Assembly: GCF_004339565.1 (NCBI RefSeq)
Contig: NZ_SMFZ01000001.1
Coordinates: forward strand, 3,658,001 to 3,722,000
DNA from: Pseudonocardia endophytica
Lineage (GTDB): Bacteria; Actinomycetota; Actinomycetes; Mycobacteriales; Pseudonocardiaceae
Direction: 5' to 3'
Length of the DNA stretch: 64,000 nt
Positions 1-8,406 of this stretch are shown here, piece by piece. Below the pieces are notes generated by a model. The model ran no database searches and was not told where the DNA came from. It was given only the letters and a program-made list of their open reading frames with translations. The stretch's first letter is position 1, and every line of letters begins with the position of its first letter. Position numbers and translations under genes: made by a program.

Positions 1-294
1 GAGCACGGTGCGGACCCGGTTCAGGAACGCGTTCGTCGCGCTCGCCGCCCCGGGTGGCGGCGGTGCGTCGGACAGGGCTCGCGCGTACGCGAGGTCGGCG
101 CCCGCGCAGAACGCGCGCCCGGCCGCGGCGATCACGACGGCACGCACCCCCCGGTCGGCGTCGGCGGCGTCGAGACCGGCCGCGAGCCCGTCGACGACGT
201 CCTGGTCGAGCCCGTTGAGCACCTCGGGTCGGTTCAGGGTCAGCCACATCGCCGCACCCCGCCGCTCCTGGAGCACCGCGTCGTTCGAGGTCAT
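1..294 (-). CDS. enoyl-CoA hydratase/isomerase family protein (partial, cut by left edge)
   Basis: The first 98 residues of a crotonase-fold protein are present; the rest lies outside the window. The N-terminus has the family pattern of a short strand followed by LNRPEVLNGLD (residues about 20-30) and the oxyanion-hole segment AFCAGAD (residues 61-67). By family knowledge it would hydrate a 2-enoyl-CoA or isomerise an acyl-CoA. It diverges from the acyl-CoA ligase and acyl-CoA dehydrogenase genes that follow, so it probably belongs to the same acid-degradation locus. The ATG lies 80 bases from the divergent GTG start. The substrate cannot be told from this fragment. Confidence 0.85.
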   Translation of the reverse strand, partial: MTSNDAVLQERRGAAMWLTLNRPEVLNGLDQDVVDGLAAGLDAADADRGVRAVVIAAAGRAFCAGADLAYARALSDAPPPPGAASATNAFLNRVRTVL

Positions 295-374
295 GGCGGA
301 GAGGCTTGCAGAATACTAACTGATAAGTCAACATTGCCGCCGACACCCGGCCCCGACGAGGAGGGGAGAGCGAC
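295..374. promoter_or_regulatory. divergent promoter region between hydratase and acyl-CoA ligase
   Basis: This 80-base spacer separates two divergent genes and contains an A+T-rich island at about 315-342 (ATACTAACTGATAAGTCAAC) that stands out in the GC-rich surroundings. A TTGACT-like -35 element can be read on the minus strand. A purine-rich ribosome site (GAGGAGGGGAGAG) precedes the GTG at 375. The position suggests a shared promoter/operator, but no perfect palindrome is visible. Confidence 0.4.
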
Positions 375-1970
375 GTGGCTCCCGGTCCCGCCCCATCACC
401 CACCGTGCCGCCCTGGGCGGCCGGCCCGTCCTACGGCGACGTCGTCGTCGAAGCACTCACCCGCTACCCGCGCCGCGACGCGTTCGTGCTCGGTGAGCGC
501 CGCGCCACCTACGCCGAGATCGCCGATCTCGTCGGGCGGACCCAGACCGTGCTCGACGAGCTGGGCCTGCGCCCCGGCGGCGCCGTCGGCGTGCTCAGCC
601 CGAACGCGCCCGAGGTGTTCGTCGTCCAGACGGCCGCCGTGCTGAACGGCGCCCGCTACACCGGCCTGCACCCGCTGTCCTCGCTGGAGGACCACGTGTT
701 CCTGTGCGACGACGCGGAGATCGAGGTGCTGGTCGTCCATCCCGTGTACGCGGAGCGAGCGGCGGCCGTCGCGGAGCGCGCCGCGAGCGTGCGGCACGTG
801 CTCTCCCTCGGACCCTCCGAGGCCGGGCCGGACCTGCTGGACCGGTGCGCCCGGACCGCGCCGCGCACCCTGCGCGCGCCCGACCTCGACCAGGAGACGA
901 CGGCCTGGCTGCAGTACACCGGCGGCACGACCGGGACGCCGAAGGGCGCGATGGTCCCGCACCGGGCACTGGTGCAGCTGGCGCAGTCGGTCACGAACTC
1001 GTGGGGGCTGCCAGAGGCACCCGTCTACCTGGCCGCCTCGCCGATCACGCACGCCGCCGTCCTGCCGGTGACGGCGGCGCTCGTCCGCGGCGGCACGGTC
1101 GTCCTGCAGCAGGGCTTCGATCCGGACGGGTGGCTCACGGCCGTCGAGACCGAGCGGGTCAACTTCGCGTTCGTCGTGCCGACGATGATCTACGCGCTGC
1201 TCGAGAAGGCGGATCCGGCCGCGCGGGACCTGAGCTCGATCGAGACGCTCTGCTACGGCGCAGCCCCGATGACACCGCAGCGACTCGTGGAGGCCCAGGA
1301 GGTGTTCGGCCCCGTGATGCTGCAGGGCTACGGGCAGAGCGAGTCCGTCGGCATGGCCACCAGCCTCCGCAAGGACGAGCACGACCCGGTCGGGCGGCCG
1401 GACCTGCTGACGTCGTGCGGTCGCCCGGTCGCGGGCGTCCACATCGAGCTCCAGGGCGACGACGGCGTGCCCGTCGCCGACGGCGAGGTGGGCGAGGTGT
1501 GCATCCGGTCGCGCGCGGTCATGAACGGGTACTGGAAGCGCGACGAGGAGTCGGCCCAGGCGCTGCGCGGCGGGTGGCTGCGGACCACCGACCTCGCCGT
1601 CCGCGACGCCGAGGGCTTCCTGCACCTCGTCGACCGCAAGAAGGACATGATCATCACCGGTGGGTTCAACGTGTACCCGCGGGAGATCGAGGACGTCCTG
1701 ACCGGGCACGAATCGGTCTCGCAGGCCGCCGTCGTCGGTGTCCCGGACGAGCGGTGGGGCGAGGCCGTGGCGGCGTTCGTCGTGGCCAGGGCCGGTGCCG
1801 AGATCGATGTCGCCGCCCTGACCGCGCTCGTCCGCGAGCGGAAGGGCCCGCACCAGGCACCGAAGCGGGTCGAGATCGTGCCCGAGCTCCCGACGACGGG
1901 GGTCGGCAAGATCGACAAGAAGGCGCTGCGGGCCGTGCACTGGGCCGGTCAGACCCGGAACGTGCACTGA
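375..1970 (+). CDS. AMP-dependent acyl-CoA synthetase (FadD-like)
   Basis: This 531-residue adenylate-forming enzyme would activate a carboxylic acid with ATP and CoA to acyl-CoA. It shows the P-loop-like core YTGGTTGTPKG (181-191), the TTDLA hinge motif (about 404), DRKKDMI (about 418) and the C-terminal catalytic lysine motif GKIDKK (about 509). Length is normal for a medium/long-chain or aromatic acid CoA ligase. The GTG start follows a strong GAGGAGGGGAG ribosome site. An acyl-CoA dehydrogenase follows 31 bases downstream on the same strand, so the two likely form an operon that activates and then desaturates one acid. The substrate class is not resolved. Confidence 0.9.
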   Translation: MAPGPAPSPTVPPWAAGPSYGDVVVEALTRYPRRDAFVLGERRATYAEIADLVGRTQTVLDELGLRPGGAVGVLSPNAPEVFVVQTAAVLNGARYTGLHPLSSLEDHVFLCDDAEIEVLVVHPVYAERAAAVAERAASVRHVLSLGPSEAGPDLLDRCARTAPRTLRAPDLDQETTAWLQYTGGTTGTPKGAMVPHRALVQLAQSVTNSWGLPEAPVYLAASPITHAAVLPVTAALVRGGTVVLQQGFDPDGWLTAVETERVNFAFVVPTMIYALLEKADPAARDLSSIETLCYGAAPMTPQRLVEAQEVFGPVMLQGYGQSESVGMATSLRKDEHDPVGRPDLLTSCGRPVAGVHIELQGDDGVPVADGEVGEVCIRSRAVMNGYWKRDEESAQALRGGWLRTTDLAVRDAEGFLHLVDRKKDMIITGGFNVYPREIEDVLTGHESVSQAAVVGVPDERWGEAVAAFVVARAGAEIDVAALTALVRERKGPHQAPKRVEIVPELPTTGVGKIDKKALRAVHWAGQTRNVH

Positions 1971-2001
1971 GCGACGCCTGCGGAGCGAGGAGACGACACT
2001 G

Positions 2002-3156
2002 ATGGGCACACCCTTCGTCCTGGACGCCGACCACCGGGTCTTCCGCGACACGGTCCGCGACCTCGCCCGCTCCGAGTTCCTACCCGGCTACCTCGGCCGC
2101 GCGGCCCGCGACGAGTTCCCGCACCAGGAGGTGAAGCGTCTCGCCGCGGCCGGGCTGCTGGACCTGACACTCGCCGAGGAGCGCGGCGGCCAGGGGGCCG
2201 ATCTGATCGCGCTCGGGCTCGCCTGCGAGGAGGTCGGCTACGCCGATCCGAACCTCGGCTACGTCCTGTTCGCGACGAACCTCGTCGTGCCCCTGCTGGC
2301 CGCACACCCGGGGTCGGCGGTCCGCGGCTGGGCCACGCGGGTCGCGGCGGGCGACGCGCTGGCCTGTTTCGCCGTCACCGAGCCCGGCGGTGGGTCCGAC
2401 GCGGCGGCGCAGCGGACCAGGGCCGAGCGGGTCGACGGGGGCTGGCGGCTGACCGGGGAGAAGACGTCGGTGACCCAGGCGCCGCACGCGGACGTCGCGA
2501 TCGTGCTCGCCCAGACCGATGCGGGCAGCCGGGCCCGCGGCATCGGCTGCTTCCTCGTCGAGACCGCCGACCCGACCGTCTCGTCGCAGCGCTTCGCCGA
2601 TCCCGGCTTCCGACCCCTCGGCCGTGGGTCCGTGACCATGGACGGCACGTTCGTGCCCGACGAGCGGGTGCTGGCCGAGCCCGGCGGCGGGTTCCAGCAG
2701 ATCATGGCCGAGTTCGACCTGTCCCGGACACTCATCGCCCTGACCTGCGCAGGAGCCGCACAGCGGGCGCTCGACCTGGCCTCCTCGTACGCGAGCGAGC
2801 GCGTGGCGTTCGGTCGCCCGCTCGCGGCGAACCAGGGCGTGTCGTTCCCGATCGCCGAGCACACGACGTACCTGGAGGCCGTCCGGGCGCTGGCGTTCCA
2901 CACGCTCGGGCTGCGGATGGCCGGGGAACCGCACACCACGCAGGCCGCGATGCTCAAGTGGTGGGCGCCGCGGGTCGCGTTCGCCGCCGTCCAGGAGGCC
3001 GTCGTGCTGCACGGGCACGTCGGCTGGTCGGAGGAGATGCCGCTGCAGGCGCTCCTGCGCGACGTCTCCGGCTACCAGATCGGCGACGGCACGCCGCAGA
3101 TCCAGAAGATCATCATCGCGCGGGACGTCCTGGGCAGGGTCGCGGTGGACCACTGA
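2002..3156 (+). CDS. acyl-CoA dehydrogenase family protein
   Basis: This 384-residue protein has the FAD acyl-CoA dehydrogenase layout: an alpha-helical N-terminus, the AVTEPGGGSD flavin/substrate segment (about residue 123), and the C-terminal helical domain ending in GDGTPQIQK (about 360). It would oxidise acyl-CoA to 2-enoyl-CoA. Where many family members carry Glu in an EGT motif as catalytic base, this one reads GDGT, so aspartate sits at or next to that position. It is the second gene after the acyl-CoA ligase, probably cotranscribed. It converges with a small gene 9 bases away, and a GC-rich hairpin spans the junction. Confidence 0.9.
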   Translation: MGTPFVLDADHRVFRDTVRDLARSEFLPGYLGRAARDEFPHQEVKRLAAAGLLDLTLAEERGGQGADLIALGLACEEVGYADPNLGYVLFATNLVVPLLAAHPGSAVRGWATRVAAGDALACFAVTEPGGGSDAAAQRTRAERVDGGWRLTGEKTSVTQAPHADVAIVLAQTDAGSRARGIGCFLVETADPTVSSQRFADPGFRPLGRGSVTMDGTFVPDERVLAEPGGGFQQIMAEFDLSRTLIALTCAGAAQRALDLASSYASERVAFGRPLAANQGVSFPIAEHTTYLEAVRALAFHTLGLRMAGEPHTTQAAMLKWWAPRVAFAAVQEAVVLHGHVGWSEEMPLQALLRDVSGYQIGDGTPQIQKIIIARDVLGRVAVDH

Positions 3157-3158
3157 CG

Positions 3159-3177
3159 GCGCCGGTCAGGCCGGCGC
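3159..3177. terminator. hairpin between convergent genes
   Basis: A perfect 7-bp stem GCGCCGG/CCGGCGC with a 5-base loop lies just after the dehydrogenase stop. The loop contains the stop codon of the convergent gene. No T-run follows, so termination is inferred only from position and GC-rich dyad symmetry. Confidence 0.4.
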
Positions 3178-3561
3178 GATCTCGATCGGCGCCGGCCCCC
3201 GCCCCTCCCACGCCCAGCGGAAGGTCGCCCGGACCCCGTCGCGCCAGCCGGGGCGGCAGGCCACGGCAGGCGCGTACCCGTCGTCGGTCTCGGCGGCCCG
3301 GCACTCCGCCTCGATCAGCTCCGCGCGAGCCACGCACGCCCGCTGGGTGACCGGCGACCGCGGGAGGCCGCCGCACAACGCCGTCCGCATCGGGACCGCG
3401 GCCAGCCACCGGCAGGTCTGCGCCACGGCCGCGGCGTACCCGTCGACGCCCGGCTCCGTCCCGCGCCGCCGCGCCTCGTCCCAGACCGCGAGGAACTCCT
3501 CGCGCGGCACGTGCACGTTCTCCGGTCTCACCCGATCCAGGGTGACACCGCCCGGCGGCAT
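3166..3561 (-). CDS. conserved-looking hypothetical protein
   Basis: This is a 131-residue protein if the ATG at 3561 is used; an in-frame upstream TTG and downstream GTG are alternatives, and no strong ribosome site settles it. I do not recognise a family. It is rich in Ala, Arg and Glu, has two Trp-containing segments near the C-terminus and scattered Cys residues, and has no signal peptide or membrane segment. It is read toward the acyl-CoA dehydrogenase gene and diverges from the AcoR-like regulator. Codon use matches real genes here better than the opposite-strand frames do. No function is proposed. Confidence 0.55.
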   Translation of the reverse strand: MPPGGVTLDRVRPENVHVPREEFLAVWDEARRRGTEPGVDGYAAAVAQTCRWLAAVPMRTALCGGLPRSPVTQRACVARAELIEAECRAAETDDGYAPAVACRPGWRDGVRATFRWAWEGRGPAPIEIAPA

Positions 3562-3652
3562 CACCAACGGTCCGGCCCTGGAGCTTTCCGGCCGGATGTA
3601 GGAGCATCGGTCGTCTCACTGTGACCAGTGCCCGCCTCCGACGGAGGTGTCG

Positions 3653-5269
3653 ATGAGGACATCCGGCCCGGACGAAGCGTCGTCGCTCCGTCCGGAGATC
3701 GCGTCTGCGTGGCGGCGGGCCGAGCTGAGCGGGCTGAACCCCGGCTCCGCGCTGGGCGAGCCGGAGCTCGCCGCGTTCGACGAGGGCAGCAGGCTCCTGC
3801 TGGCCGCCGGACCGGTGCTCGACGACGTCGCCGAGCGCCTGGCCGACACGCGGTTCAGCCTCCTGCTCGCCGACCGGGACTCGCGGATCGTCGCCCGGCG
3901 CCTCGGGACGTCCGGGCTGGCCAGGGCACTGGACGCGGTGCTCGCGATCCCCGGCAACCGGTACTCCGAGGAGACGACCGGCACGAACTCGCTGGCCAGC
4001 GCGTACGAGGTGCGGACCGGGATCGCCGTGCACGGCGAGGAGCACTTCCTCGAGCCGCTGAAGGGCTTCACCTGCTTCGGGTGCCCGATCGTGCACCCGG
4101 CCACCGGCAGGCTCGAGGGCGTCCTGGACGTGACCGGCTACGCGCGGGACGCGCATCCGCTGCTGAGCTCCGTCGTCGGCATCGCCGCCCGGTCGATCGA
4201 GGAACGCCTGCTCGCCGGTTCCGCCGCCCGCGAGCAGGCCATGCTGCGGGCCTACCGGGCACGGACGGCGCGCAGCCGCCGCCCGGTGATCGTCTTCGGT
4301 GACGACATGGTGCTCGCCAACGAGGCGGCGTCGGACCTGCTCGACGGCACCACGCAGGCGATGCTGCGCGAGCTCGCCGAGCACGCCGCCCTGCGCGGCA
4401 CCGGTCGGGGGACGGTGACACTGCCGTCCGGCGCCGACGTCGCGTTCGAGAGCGGGCCGGTGGACGGCGCGGCGCACGCCGTCGTCGTCGAACTGGCGGC
4501 CGACGTGCCGGGCGCCCGCAGCGCGATCCCCCGCCGTCGCAGGCCCGACGACCCGGTCGCGGCCACGCTGGCCCGCGCCCGCCGGGAACGCAGGCGGGTG
4601 GCGATCCGCGGCGAGGCCGGGACGGGACGCACGCACGCCGCCCGTGTGCTCGCCGGGGACGCTCCGGTCCGGTTCCTCGACCCGGACGCGGACCCGACGC
4701 TGCTCGCGGACGGGCTCACGGTCGTCGAACACGTCCACCTGCTCGACGACGTGGCGGCGGTGCGGCTGAGCGCGGCGCTCGACGCGGATCCCTCGGCCTG
4801 GGTCGCGCTCACCGTGGCCCCGCCGGACCGGCTCCGTCCGGACCTGCAGGCGCTGCTCGCCCGGTGCCCGGTGGGCGTCGAGCTGGTGGCGCTGCGGCAC
4901 CGCAGGGCCGAGATCCCCGGCCTGGCCCGTGCCATCCTCGCCGACCTCGGTACCGGTCGGGGGTTGACCCCGGCCGCGGCGCGCGCCCTGATGCACTGGT
5001 CGTGGCCGGGGAACGTGCAGGAGCTGGCGACCGTGCTGCGCCGTGCCGTCGACGCGTCCCCGGCAGGTGACCTCCGGCCGGAGGATCTCGGGCTCGACCA
5101 TCGCTCGCACCGCGGCGGGCGCTCCCTGTCCCCGCTGCGCCAGGCCGAGGCGGACGCGATGCTCGCGGCGCTGCGCAGGCACGGCGGGAACAAGTCGCAC
5201 GCGGCCGCCGAGCTGGGCATCAGCCGCACGACGCTCTACCGCCGCGTCCGGGAGCTGGGACTCGAGTAG
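3653..5269 (+). CDS. AcoR-like GAF/degenerate AAA/Fis-type transcriptional regulator
   Basis: This 538-residue regulator belongs to the family of acetoin/alcohol catabolism regulators. Its N-terminal sensor half carries the GAF-like signature EETTGTNSLASAYE and CFGCPIVHP. A Walker A motif GEAGTGRT lies at about residue 320, and a Fis-type helix-turn-helix ends the protein (GGNKSHAAAELGISRTTLYRR). The GAFTGA loop that contacts sigma-54 is absent, as expected in actinobacteria that lack sigma-54. The ATG at 3653 is preferred over the GTG at 3647 because GGAGG sits 5 bases before it. It is followed by an aldehyde dehydrogenase whose upstream region carries a TGTCCA-N5-TGCAACA site, so that gene is its likely target. 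Ligand unknown. Confidence 0.85.
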   Translation: MRTSGPDEASSLRPEIASAWRRAELSGLNPGSALGEPELAAFDEGSRLLLAAGPVLDDVAERLADTRFSLLLADRDSRIVARRLGTSGLARALDAVLAIPGNRYSEETTGTNSLASAYEVRTGIAVHGEEHFLEPLKGFTCFGCPIVHPATGRLEGVLDVTGYARDAHPLLSSVVGIAARSIEERLLAGSAAREQAMLRAYRARTARSRRPVIVFGDDMVLANEAASDLLDGTTQAMLRELAEHAALRGTGRGTVTLPSGADVAFESGPVDGAAHAVVVELAADVPGARSAIPRRRRPDDPVAATLARARRERRRVAIRGEAGTGRTHAARVLAGDAPVRFLDPDADPTLLADGLTVVEHVHLLDDVAAVRLSAALDADPSAWVALTVAPPDRLRPDLQALLARCPVGVELVALRHRRAEIPGLARAILADLGTGRGLTPAAARALMHWSWPGNVQELATVLRRAVDASPAGDLRPEDLGLDHRSHRGGRSLSPLRQAEADAMLAALRRHGGNKSHAAAELGISRTTLYRRVRELGLE

Positions 5270-5270
5270 C

Positions 5271-5287
5271 TGTCCACTTCTGCAACA
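5271..5287. promoter_or_regulatory. putative AcoR-like regulator binding site upstream of aldehyde dehydrogenase
   Basis: The 17-mer TGTCCACTTCTGCAACA matches, at 14 of 17 positions, the reverse complement of the two near-identical sites at 30671 and 35777. It has imperfect dyad symmetry, lies directly after the regulator's stop codon, and sits 71 bases before the aldehyde dehydrogenase ATG. This fits an activator site. Binding is inferred, not shown. Confidence 0.5.
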
Positions 5288-5357
5288 GATACGTCGGACG
5301 CTCCGCCTCCAGGATGACCGGAAACCCGCAGTGGGCCCGGTCACACGAGGAGAAGAG

Positions 5358-6800
5358 ATGGCCAAGCTCGACCTGGACACCGGCTACACGATGACGATCA
5401 ACGGTCAACCGGTGACCTCACCCGGCACCGTCGACGTGGTGAACCCGGCGAACCTGCAGTCGATCGGCGCGGTGCCGGACTGCACGCGCGAGCAGCTCGA
5501 CGAGACGATCGACGCCGCGTGGGAGGCGTTCGGCGAGTGGTCGCAGCGCCCGCTCGCGGAGCGCCAGCAGCTGGTGTCCACGCTCGGTGACCTGCTCGAG
5601 GAGCACGCCGAGGAGTTCATGGCGCTGCTCACCCGCGAGCAGGGCAAGCCGCGCGCCGGCGCGGAGTGGGAGGTGTTCGGCTCCGTCGCCTGGTTCCGGG
5701 AGATCGCCAAGCAGGGCCTCGGCGAGGAGGTCATCACCGACGACGACGAGCGTCGCGTGATCACCCGGTACACGCCGCTCGGCGTGGTCGGCGGCATCAC
5801 GCCGTGGAACTTCCCGATCCTGCTGGCCGTCTGGAAGATCGCGCCCGCGCTGGTCACCGGCAACTGCATCGTGATCAAGCCGTCCCCGTTCACGCCGCTG
5901 ACCACGCTGAAGCTGGCCGAGCTGGCCGCCAGGGTGCTGCCGCCCGGCGTGTTCAGCGTCGTGTCCGGCGGCGACGAGCTCGGCCAGTGGATGACCGCCC
6001 ACCCGCGGCTGCGCAAGATCGCGTTCACCGGCAACACCGAGACCGGCAAGCACGTCATGGCCTCCGCCGCGACGAACCTCAAGCGGATCACCCTGGAGCT
6101 CGGCGGCAACGACCCGGCGATCGTGCTGCCGGACGTCGACCCCGCGACCGTCGCGCCGAAGATCTTCTGGGCGGCGTTCCAGAACAACGCCCAGTTCTGC
6201 AACGCGGCCAAGCGCATCTACATCCACGCCGACGTGTACGACGCGGTGCGCGACGCGCTCGTCGAGTACGCGAAGACGATCAAGGTCGGCAACGGCGCGG
6301 ACGCCGACACCGGGCTCGGCCCGATCCAGAACGCGCCGCAGTACGCGAAGGTCAAGGAGTACTTCGACGACTGCCACGCCAACGGGTACACGTTCGCGCT
6401 CGGGGGCGAGATCGACGAGAAGGCGGAGGGCTGGTTCGTCCCGGTCACGCTCGTCGACGATCCGCCGGAGGACTCCCGGCTGGTCCGCGAGGAGCCGTTC
6501 GGGCCGATCCTGCCGCTGGTGCGCTGGACCGACGAGGAGGACGTCGTCGCCCGCGCGAACGACACCGACTGGGGCCTCGGCGCCACGGTGTGGGGCAGGG
6601 ACCTGGACCGGATCGAGCGGATCGGCCGCCGGATCGAGGCCGGCACGGTGTGGCTGAACGAGGTGCACCAGTACTCGCCGCTGCAGGCGTTCGGCGGGCA
6701 GAAGCAGTCCGGCATCGGGTGCGAGAACTCCGAGGACGGGCTCAAGGAGTACACGAACTGGCAGTCGCTGACCCTGAACAAGGTCGCCGGCGCGGTGTGA
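5358..6800 (+). CDS. NAD(P)-dependent aldehyde dehydrogenase
   Basis: This 480-residue enzyme of the aldehyde dehydrogenase superfamily would oxidise an aldehyde to its acid. The oxyanion/cofactor segment PWNFPILLAVWKIAP, the FTGNTETGK cofactor loop, the general base E247 (LELGGND) and the catalytic C281 (QFCNAAKR) are all present, with the usual 34-residue Glu-to-Cys spacing. The ATG at 5358 follows GAGGAGAAG; the long in-frame extension upstream overlaps the regulator gene and is not coding. The putative regulator site at 5271 and the upstream AcoR-like gene suggest alcohol/aldehyde induction. A strong terminator hairpin follows. Substrate range is not predictable. Confidence 0.92.
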   Translation: MAKLDLDTGYTMTINGQPVTSPGTVDVVNPANLQSIGAVPDCTREQLDETIDAAWEAFGEWSQRPLAERQQLVSTLGDLLEEHAEEFMALLTREQGKPRAGAEWEVFGSVAWFREIAKQGLGEEVITDDDERRVITRYTPLGVVGGITPWNFPILLAVWKIAPALVTGNCIVIKPSPFTPLTTLKLAELAARVLPPGVFSVVSGGDELGQWMTAHPRLRKIAFTGNTETGKHVMASAATNLKRITLELGGNDPAIVLPDVDPATVAPKIFWAAFQNNAQFCNAAKRIYIHADVYDAVRDALVEYAKTIKVGNGADADTGLGPIQNAPQYAKVKEYFDDCHANGYTFALGGEIDEKAEGWFVPVTLVDDPPEDSRLVREEPFGPILPLVRWTDEEDVVARANDTDWGLGATVWGRDLDRIERIGRRIEAGTVWLNEVHQYSPLQAFGGQKQSGIGCENSEDGLKEYTNWQSLTLNKVAGAV

Positions 6801-6805
6801 CAGCG

Positions 6806-6836
6806 GGTGGGTGCGGCCGGTCGGGCCGCACCCACC
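6806..6836. terminator. strong GC-rich terminator hairpin
   Basis: A perfect 13-bp stem (GGTGGGTGCGGCC pairing with GGCCGCACCCACC) with a 5-base loop begins 5 bases after the aldehyde dehydrogenase stop. It has no clear T-tract, which is common for actinobacterial terminators. It separates this gene from the next aldehyde dehydrogenase. Confidence 0.7.
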
Positions 6837-6900
6837 ACCGCCTCCGCAGATGCGGATCGCCTCCCTTGCGCGGCTCCGCAGTTCGCGCTGAGATCGGTGC

Positions 6901-8361
6901 ATGGGACTGCTGGACGAGAGCGTCTGGGCCGGGAAGCTGCTGCGTCGCGAGTGGACGGCGGGCCACGGCGGCGAACGGACCGTCGTGGAGCCGGCCACCG
7001 GCGGCGAGCTCGGCCGGGTCGGCGTCGCCGACCCGTCGGACGTCACCGCGGCGTGCGAGCAGGCGGCCGAGGCCCAGGGCGAGTGGGCGGCCCTGCCGTA
7101 CTCGCGGCGCGCCGCGGTGCTGCGACGGGCGGGCGCCCTGTTCGAGGAGCACGCCGAGGAGATCCAGGGCTGGATCGTCCGCGAATCCGGTGGCATCGGT
7201 CCGAAGGCCCAGCTGGAGACGCACATCGCGGCCGAGGAGTGCTACGAGGCGGCCGCGCTGGCGTCGCACCCGACGGGCGAGATCCTGCGGACCGAGCAGC
7301 CCCGGCTGAGCTTCGCGCGCCGCCGCCCGGCCGGCGTGGTCGGCGTGATCGCGCCGTTCAACTTCCCGCTGATCCTGTCCATCCGGGCGGTCGCGCCCGC
7401 CCTCGCGCTCGGCAACGCCGTCGTGCTCAAGCCGGACCCGCGCACGGCGGTCTGCGGCGGCGTGAGCGTGGCGCGCGTGTTCGAGGAGGCCGGTCTGCCG
7501 GCCGGCGTGCTCGCGATGCTGCCGGGCGGCGCGGACTGCGGCGAGGCGGTGATCGCCGACCCGCGGGTGCGGGTGGTCGCGTTCACCGGCTCGACGCGCG
7601 CGGGCCGGGCCGTCGGCGCGCTGGCCGCGCAGCACCTGACCCGCGCGCACCTGGAGCTGGGCGGGAACTCGGCGCTCGTCGTCATGGGCGATGTCGACGT
7701 CGAGGAGGCGGCCTCGGCCGGAGCGTTCGGCTCGTTCATGCACCAGGGCCAGATCTGCATGACGACCGGACGGCACGTCGTCGACGCCGCGATCGCCGAC
7801 GACTACGTGGCCGCTCTCGCCGAGCACGCCCGGAAGCTGCCGGTCGGCGATCCGGCGTCCGGCACCGTCGCGCTCGGCCCGATCATCGACGCCGTCCAGC
7901 GCGACCACGTCCACGAGCTGGTGACCGCGTCGGTCGCGGCGGGCGCCCGTGTCGACGCCGGCGGCACGTACGAGGACCTGTTCTACCGGCCGACCGTGCT
8001 CTCCGGAATCACCCCGCAGGCTCCGGCGTGGGCCGAGGAGGTGTTCGGGCCGGTCGCTCCGGTGATCCCGTACTCCACCGAGGACGAGGCGATCGCGCTG
8101 GCCGCGGACAGCGAGTACGGCCTGTCGCTCGGGATCCTCGCGCGCGACGGGCTGCGCGCGCTGGAGCTGTCCGAGCGGATCCCGTCCGGCGCGGTGCACA
8201 TCAACGACCAGACCGTCGCCGACGAGAGCGTGGCCCCGTTCGGCGGACTCGGCTTCTCCGGCAACGGGTCGCGGACCGGCGGCATCCAGGCCAACCTGGA
8301 CGCCTACACCGAGACCCAGTGGGTCACGGCGCAGAGCACGATCGCGCGTTACCCGTTCTGA
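6901..8361 (+). CDS. aldehyde dehydrogenase (benzaldehyde/vanillin dehydrogenase-like)
   Basis: This 486-residue aldehyde dehydrogenase carries general base E252 in LELGGNS and catalytic C286 in GQICMTTGR, again 34 residues apart, plus the FTGSTRAG cofactor loop. The ICMTTGR motif and the RRRPAGVVGVIAPFNFP segment resemble the benzaldehyde/vanillin/salicylaldehyde branch rather than the betaine-aldehyde branch; that placement is inference. The gene lies 100 bases after the previous dehydrogenase, beyond a terminator, so it probably has its own promoter. The M24 protein gene follows 45 bases later on the same strand and may be cotranscribed. Confidence 0.9.
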   Translation: MGLLDESVWAGKLLRREWTAGHGGERTVVEPATGGELGRVGVADPSDVTAACEQAAEAQGEWAALPYSRRAAVLRRAGALFEEHAEEIQGWIVRESGGIGPKAQLETHIAAEECYEAAALASHPTGEILRTEQPRLSFARRRPAGVVGVIAPFNFPLILSIRAVAPALALGNAVVLKPDPRTAVCGGVSVARVFEEAGLPAGVLAMLPGGADCGEAVIADPRVRVVAFTGSTRAGRAVGALAAQHLTRAHLELGGNSALVVMGDVDVEEAASAGAFGSFMHQGQICMTTGRHVVDAAIADDYVAALAEHARKLPVGDPASGTVALGPIIDAVQRDHVHELVTASVAAGARVDAGGTYEDLFYRPTVLSGITPQAPAWAEEVFGPVAPVIPYSTEDEAIALAADSEYGLSLGILARDGLRALELSERIPSGAVHINDQTVADESVAPFGGLGFSGNGSRTGGIQANLDAYTETQWVTAQSTIARYPF

Positions 8362-8406
8362 TCAGCCGGGCACGACCGCGGGGCCGACGACGGAAGGACG
8401 GACCCG

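Noticed and set aside
3113..5380. 755-codon minus-strand frame opposite the AcoR-like regulator
   Set aside because: The regulator on the plus strand has clear domains; the antisense translation is low-complexity and Arg/Gly-rich.
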